From Nigrospora sphaerica (Eukaryota > Ascomycota > Sordariomycetes > Amphisphaeriales > Apiosporaceae), in NCBI GenBank assembly GCA_018287875.1, contig JAGVVL010000001.1, forward strand, positions 9,114,001 to 9,178,000: a stretch of 64,000 nucleotides of DNA, written 5' to 3'. The position numbers and the translations under genes are program-made. Within the stretch, counting starts at the first letter, position 1, and the number at the start of each line of letters is the position of its first letter. The notes below the pieces were generated by a model. The model was not told the DNA's origin. It did not search any database and saw only the letters and a list, made by a program, of their open reading frames with translations. This document shows positions 58,801-64,000 of the stretch, piece after piece.

Positions 58801-58980
58801 ACAGACCGCCACAACGTTGTGAACGCCGACTCGCCCGAAGGAGTAGAGGTTGGATTCGGTGGCCAGGGAGGGGAGGTCGGCGAACTCCTCATCCATCATT
58901 TCGGCCGCGGCGGCCAGCTCGATGGGCAGGGCGCATATCCAGCCGACAGTGAAGGCGTGAGGAGGGACGAATTTGGCCAT
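55896..58980 (-). pseudogene. Broken NLR-like gene: PNP domain, NB-ARC, TPR repeats
   Basis: On the minus strand, pieces of one fungal NLR appear in the right order but in several frames: a nucleoside-phosphorylase-like N-terminus (58980-57994), an NB-ARC with GLGGIGK P-loop (about 57830), then LLIIDNVD and GSILFTTRNH, then a helical region, then kinesin-light-chain-type TPRs (LGQRHPDTLG, LGNKDPGTL, LGRQHPHTL) to 55896. In-frame stops lie at 57808-57810, 57415-57417 and 57172-57174, where family context expects Gln, Gln and Trp. Frame also shifts just after the P-loop, within the NB-ARC, before GSILF, and between TPR blocks. Fungal NLRs act in self/non-self recognition. The C-to-T type stops suggest repeat-induced point mutation. 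The full-length receptor cannot be made. Confidence 0.82.
57994..58980 (-). CDS. Nucleoside phosphorylase-like (PNP_UDP) N-terminal ORF of the NLR relic
   Basis: Intact 328-residue frame from an ATG. Typical fungal PNP-NLR effector domain: FTVGWICALPIELAAA at the start, VLVGIGGGVP, DIRLGDVVISQP, GTIASGNQVMRDG, CFEMEAAGLMN and VVRGICDYAD. The stop comes about 13 residues after the domain end (HETRKPLVTNRFR), where a normal gene would splice or read on into the NB-ARC. It could still be made as a stand-alone PNP-like protein. Whether the start is used or the gene is transcribed is unknown. Confidence 0.75.
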   Translation of the reverse strand: MAKFVPPHAFTVGWICALPIELAAAAEMMDEEFADLPSLATESNLYSFGRVGVHNVVAVCLPAGQMGTNQASAVASQMKQIFPSLRFGVLVGIGGGVPRLNDDIDIRLGDVVISQPAGQYGGVVQYDFGTTGPNGRLARTGTSLNTPPTILLDALARLRAYNLRGKTNILTHLSKLSSQPRFTCPGPHMDTLYAASSVHVTGATCAKCLPKDVVDREPRATSAPVLFFGTIASGNQVMRDGLTRDRYSHELGGVLCFEMEAAGLMNNFPCLVVRGICDYADAHKNKRWQPYAAATAAAYTKELLSHVPSVVDWAGHETRKPLVTNRFR

Positions 58981-60220
58981 GGCGAATTCGGTGATGGCTA
59001 GTGATGCGAGCGATTCTCAACAAACTCCAGCGCCGGCCGGACGTGACGCTGGGTGGCGGGGATAAGTTCAAGGCGTGGGCCTCGTTGTCTACTTGTATTA
59101 GGAAGCGCCTCTCGACCTACAGCGCGGAGGGCTGCTTAGCCGGTGGGTCTTGCCTCTGCAACCGGCAGGCTCTGTCATCATATAGCGGACTTGGCATACA
59201 GGCTCGGCGTTCAGCCGACATGTTCGAGCGGCGTGAGTGGCTGTCGTCTGCGCCTCCCCCTGGTAGCCGACATGTCACCGTTATCATGGTGCCTCGGTGC
59301 GTCGTCTGGCGTCGTGCTCCTCATCGAGCACCAGGTGCGAAGGTAGCAGCCCGAGGTTGGACACACGAGCAATCCACGCAACGTGGTTTTCCATGCAGTC
59401 CGCCTGCTGCTGCTAAAAACAGGCATCGTGGTCGACGAGCTGTTGGGTCGCCCATGGATGCGGTGCTGGGTGAGCAATGGCCAGGCTGTGTTGCTTGCAT
59501 CTATTCGAAGAAAGCGACTGGCCATTTGAGGGGTAACTCTTGGCCCTGAATGCACCTGCCCCCACGAGGCAGACTCCGAATCGGCCTAACGGGAAGGCAC
59601 GCTTCTGCATTCATGGCCCTAGATAAGGTTAGTGGCGGTAGATCTCATGCAATGAGGTCGGTAACGTGGCGGGCAGTCACTGGGAGGGCTTATGGCCTCA
59701 AGCAGGTAAGGCTCCTGCAAGTCAAGCGGCGAAGCCAGCCACGCTCGGCTCTTCGGCGTCTCTTTGCAGTGACCTCATGCTAATAGGTACGTAAGTGCAT
59801 GAACTTGGTTCCATAGCCACCCTGCACTTGAGTGGCCTGCTACCGTGACTAGAAGCCAGCCAATAACGACTTCTGAGTTATACGTCCAACAAGGAGAGGA
59901 GAATAGGTGCATAATATAACAATGTGCACAGGGTAATGCGCAAAACCCACCTACCTGTACTGGTCCCTCCGCTACGTTTGCTCTGACAAGGTACGGCGCG
60001 ACCTGATGGATGCCGCTGATGGGGGCAGGGTCAGTTGTGGATCAGAACCAGTCAGGGCTGGGATAGGTTCAAATTCTAGTCGAGGGCCTCTGCAGTTTGG
60101 ACCATCCCGAATTCTAGAGCCGGTATTTAAAAACAAGTGGCTACAGACGATACCTCCTTCAAATGGCCAATGTATCATATTCAATTTACAATTCACATCA
60201 TGCCATGGCCCATAGACAGA
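58981..60220. other. Intergenic region
   Basis: Upstream of the NLR relic and downstream of the F-box gene. No gene or repeat was recognised. Confidence 0.45.
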
Positions 60221-61792
60221 CTAAGGAACATAAGCCAGAGCCTCCTCTTCGGCCGATGCGCGCTCGGCGGCCGTGCCGCGCGATAAACTGTATAGTCGGT
60301 CCGTCTCCTCCTTACGCGCGTGGTACTGCGCGTCCTCGTCGCCGATGGCGGTGACGAACCACTCGAGGAACAGCGCGCGCCGGCGCGCCGACTCCCAAAG
60401 GTCCGGGTCCGGGTCCTCGGCCCAGCGGGCGAGCGAGTAAAGCACGGCCTCCTTACGGCGGCCCCGCGAGGTCAGACAGCTGGGATCGTGGCACCAGGTA
60501 ATGCGGTACGTGTCGGGCGACCGGTGCCACATGTCTTGGAACGAGCGCGGGTCCAGCTGGTCTAACCAGTCTTCCAGGTCCGGCCGGACGTTCCAGCGCA
60601 TAATCCGCCGCACGCGGACGCTGTAGGTCGTCGTCCCGCGCCGCGTCTCCCGCTCCAGTTCGAACGAGGCCCCGCACACGGCGCACCGGAGGCTCCGGTG
60701 AGAATCTGCCTCCGTCAGCGCCGTCACGCTGAGAGATTGGTCGCGCTGGCACTCCCGGTACGCCCGGACGATGGCGTCCAGGAGGTACCCATCGCACAGG
60801 CGCCAGTGTGGACACGGGTAGTAGCCCTCCTTGTGGGCGCACGCCTGGCGCAGGGCTTCTTCGCCGGCCGGCCCAGGGTAGCGTCCGCACAGGGTGAGGA
60901 GGTGCTCGGTACCGTGCGTGGCGACGTGAGTGGGCAGGGAGCGGCGGCGGTGGGCGGAGGCGGCGGCGGCGGTGGCGGTGGCCTCCCCCTGGCCGTCGTC
61001 CGAGGCGCGCGGGCCCGGCGGCGCAAAGGTGTCGCACAGTGTGCAGGCGTACTGCGGGCCGGCGCCGGCGGCGGCGCGCATGCGCACGTAAGCGTCCCAG
61101 GTCCAGCCGACGTGGGCGCAGGGGCGAACGGTGCCGAGCCGGCCGACGCACACGGTGGGCGCCACGTAGCCCAGCTGGCGGCCGAGGCGCTGCGCCGGCG
61201 GGAAGAAAACGCTGGCGTGTGGCCTAGCGCACCCGCTGCAGTGCATGGGCTGCAGGAGCGCCCGCAGCTGCGCCACGAAGCGCGGGTCCCGCCGAAAGTC
61301 CCAGCAGCTGCGGCAGAGCCGGTCCTTCTGCAGCGCCCGCGCGAGCCGCCGCGCTGTCATGTTCTGCGGGTCCGCCAGGTCGTACACGGGGCTCCCCAGC
61401 CGCGGAAGCCCCTCCTTGCTCCTTTTCTCATCGCTCTGGAGGAGGTTCGTGACGCGAAATTCGCGGTAGGGCCGGGACGCGTCCGGCGTCACCAGGGTGG
61501 CCAGGCCGGAGCCGGGCGAGTTCTCTTGCCCAATGCGTCGTAGCCTGTGGCAGGTCTGTATCAGGCAGAGGTAGTCCTCTGTAGCGAGCTCACGGATGAT
61601 GAGAAGGACGACCTCTACGGGCATGGTGGCAAGAAGCCCCTGTACCCTGTCCCTTTCGACACTGTCAGAGCTGCGCAAAGCCACGCCGTTGGGCACCAGC
61701 CATTGAAGCTCATCCGCTGATTTGTCCGACATCAAATTCTTCTCGCTGACTTCCGTCAGAGTGCAGAGGCGCAATATTGAATAATCTCTCAT
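60221..61792 (-). CDS. F-box-like protein, cysteine-rich
   Basis: One exon of 523 residues. An F-box-like helix block at about residues 54-92 (LLATMPVEVVLLIIRELATEDYL..., then CHRLRRIG) would bind Skp1 in an SCF ubiquitin ligase. After it come Cys pairs typical of fungal F-box proteins of unknown substrate: CRSCWDF, HCSGCARPHASVFF, CTLCDTF and CAVCGASF. The C-terminal region is charged and rich in Trp and Arg. A second start, MSDKSADELQW, lies at residue 21, so the N-terminus may be shorter. An alanine/glycine low-complexity stretch lies near residue 270. No relation to the metabolite cluster is apparent and there is no promoter motif. Confidence 0.78.
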   Translation of the reverse strand: MRDYSILRLCTLTEVSEKNLMSDKSADELQWLVPNGVALRSSDSVERDRVQGLLATMPVEVVLLIIRELATEDYLCLIQTCHRLRRIGQENSPGSGLATLVTPDASRPYREFRVTNLLQSDEKRSKEGLPRLGSPVYDLADPQNMTARRLARALQKDRLCRSCWDFRRDPRFVAQLRALLQPMHCSGCARPHASVFFPPAQRLGRQLGYVAPTVCVGRLGTVRPCAHVGWTWDAYVRMRAAAGAGPQYACTLCDTFAPPGPRASDDGQGEATATAAAASAHRRRSLPTHVATHGTEHLLTLCGRYPGPAGEEALRQACAHKEGYYPCPHWRLCDGYLLDAIVRAYRECQRDQSLSVTALTEADSHRSLRCAVCGASFELERETRRGTTTYSVRVRRIMRWNVRPDLEDWLDQLDPRSFQDMWHRSPDTYRITWCHDPSCLTSRGRRKEAVLYSLARWAEDPDPDLWESARRRALFLEWFVTAIGDEDAQYHARKEETDRLYSLSRGTAAERASAEEEALAYVP

Positions 61793-64000
61793 CAGGGGCT
61801 TGGAACAAGGACTCGTGTGTGGGGTTGGAGTCCGCCCTTTCAGACCGGTGTGTTCCCTTTTACCCGTCCCTGTGCCATAGTCAGAATATCTACTGGGCCA
61901 GGAACAGCAGTGAATGACCTACTTCGCCTTCGCCAGCGAAGACAGCTAGGAATACAGAGCCATGTAAATGCCATAGCGTATAACTGTATTCAAGGGCTAT
62001 TGTGATTATGCAACAGTGGAAGTAGTGGGGCTAGAAGTGATCGGGCTCCTTATCCAAGACTGCTATAGAGTCTCTATCATCAGTCCGGGAAAGCCAACGA
62101 GTACCAACATCTTATACAACATGAAGCTATCCAGAGACGTCCGAGGTGGGGATCCCTCTCGGTGCAATCCCAGAAAAGCCGTTAGAAAATACACCACATA
62201 TTGGTCTAACCTTTGCGGTTCCAGAGGCTGGCTGCCCTTGTAGCCGCAGCAATATCGAAGCTATGCAAGGGCCAGAACACCCAGCCCCTCCGAGACGGCC
62301 ACTGCTCCAACCAGGCAAACGGGCAATCGAGTTCAGCTAGACAAGTCTCCTCATTTCCACGTTCTCTTATCTCTACGGCAGTGGCATACACATCACTCTC
62401 CCTTCAACTCTTAGCTCCGCTCCTAGCAAGCTTAGCAAGAAATAAGCTTCTGTCAGATACAACAAGAGGCCATCGATGTAAAAGACACGTGTCCGATTGC
62501 CTTTCTCACATGTCTATCGGCGTCGCCCCGGGAGGGTCATGACAAAAGGCAAAGTACTTGAAAGTTGGATCGCCATAGGGTACATGCCCTGTACCTCCCG
62601 GACCATAAAGACTAGCCGTCAAAGTCTCAGATGGATTCGACAGTCTATAGACATCCTGTTGAAGAGAAGTAGTACGCACGCCACCCACCAATACCAGTAC
62701 AAACCTCAATGCACAACCCTGCATGTAGGTTTCGACTGAGCAGTGCCATGTGCCGGGGATTCTCGCTAAGTCAACAGGTTCACGGGGCGGAGGGTACGCG
62801 CCATCCTGAAATTAGCCTAAATTAGTCCATCTGCCATCGGCATTGCGCGGCCCATCCACCCACGATGCGAATCCACGTAACCCTCGTCGATTCCCATGAG
62901 ACCGCAGGGCTAAGGATTTTGAGTTGCACGTAGCTAGTTTCATCCGCTTACCCCTTTCCGAACAACCTCCCCCGAGCCCCTCACTTCCAAGTCTAGCGCG
63001 GGTCTCGAGCTGGGGCCTAGGTCTCAGAGCCCAATAATGCCCCGAAGACCAGACCGGTATTAACCTTTAGTGTTCAGATTGTTCGAGGCTGAAGTGATAA
63101 CCCCGCCTTTGCTACGTACTTGCCGGAAGACACTGGCTGACTGACTATCGGCGCTATGTACCGTACAATGGCTTGAGATGCTGGATGCGCTCGTATTACA
63201 ACTTTTAGATTCACCCCTACGTCCGAAAGGATAAGGGTTGGCTCCGGTGTGGATAGGTCTACCCTTAGTGAAAGCAATTCCTCCCTGATCAGTCCCTGCT
63301 TAGGATACACCTTGACGTGCTTCTGTTGCGCTGTTCCCATTAGCACGGAGCAGCTGTTATGGCAATGCTACTTAGCGGCTCATCCGTCCCAAAGTCTTTA
63401 GATTTTCTGGCTAATGAACAAGTCAGCCGCATCTATTGGAGACTCGATGGGCCGTGGCCATGAATGACAGATGCTGGCCAACAGGATATCTCTTAAAAGG
63501 ATATATTGGTTGAGACGTAAGTATCTGGTCCTACCAATTGAACCAATAAAACATTCGCCTGACACATTATCTAAGAAGAGACGGAGAATTCCCATATAGG
63601 CGTTTAGCATGGATCCAGGGTCCAATTCCGTGGCCACCGCAAGTCTGCGAATTATGCGGGTCCGTCCACTGCCATCTGCCTGCCGCGAGACCCATTTTAT
63701 TAGGGCAGAGAGTGATGTGGGATACTAACGTACGCAGAACTGGACCTTTCCGCCGCTTTCGCTGGCGGGGCCAATAAACTTACCTAAACACCAATGACTC
63801 GCGCCAACATGAGGATTCCCAGGCACCAAGAGATCCTTAGCTACCAGGAGGAGTTCAGCGACTTTAGAAATGCGATGGAAGGGACAACCTGTGTGATACT
63901 GCCAAGTGTACCCATAGATATAGATCCCTCGTATACAACTTGACAAATGCAACCTTTGAGGCATTGTGGCCGGTGTAAGGATAAGTAAAATTCGCATACG
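61793..64000. other. AT-richer terminal gap
   Basis: Low GC and no recognisable coding frames, repeats or RNA genes. One isolated GGCTGAC core at 63135-63141 may be chance or may belong to a gene outside the window. Confidence 0.45.

Overview
The window is nuclear DNA of a filamentous ascomycete (Pezizomycotina, most like a Sordariomycete). Genes have short introns (about 50-100 nt, GT-AG with CTAAC/CTGAC branch sites). Coding DNA is GC-rich and separated by long, less GC-rich gaps. Gene families include an AA9 lytic polysaccharide monooxygenase, a fungal bZIP, DUF3176, LaeA-like methyltransferase and an NLR relic. No rRNA, tRNA, CRISPR array or intact transposon was recognised.

Layout. 1-9.8 kb: a class I methyltransferase, a membrane coiled-coil protein, an alpha/beta hydrolase, a 3.6 kb gap, then a secreted AA9-CBM1 LPMO. 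10.3-14.3 kb: an EasF/EgtD-type methyltransferase and an ATP-grasp protein, divergently transcribed. 16.7-18.5 kb: a bZIP-type regulator, then a 5 kb gap. 23.8-27.1 kb: an FSH1-type serine hydrolase and a short-chain dehydrogenase, divergent. 29.4-31.2 kb: a DUF3176 membrane protein. 31.6-40.7 kb: four minus-strand genes (cytochrome P450, trans-acting enoyl reductase, CYP52-like P450, second ATP-grasp protein). 42.4-54.9 kb: a 4072-residue PKS-NRPS hybrid. 55.9-59.0 kb: a broken PNP/NB-ARC/TPR (NLR) gene. 60.2-61.8 kb: an F-box protein. The rest is gap.

The core is a secondary-metabolite cluster. The PKS-NRPS (KS-AT-DH-cMeT-KR-ACP-C-A-T-R) lacks an enoyl reductase domain, and the separate trans-ER next door should supply that step. 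Two P450s, an SDR, an FSH hydrolase, two ATP-grasp proteins of identical length (475 aa) and an EasF-like methyltransferase are candidate tailoring enzymes. No product can be named; a tetramic acid, pyridone or reductively released amino-acid-capped polyketide is possible.

The most striking observation is a short motif, TGGCTGAC(A/C) (core GGCTGAC, either strand). It recurs in two to four copies in the promoter gap of each of these nine genes and is nearly absent elsewhere. It links the EasF-like methyltransferase and first ATP-grasp gene, 30 kb away, to the PKS-NRPS. It appears to skip the embedded bZIP and DUF3176 genes. This looks like an operator that defines an unusual regulon. Splice models were built by hand from frame, consensus sites and family conservation, and the counts are by eye.
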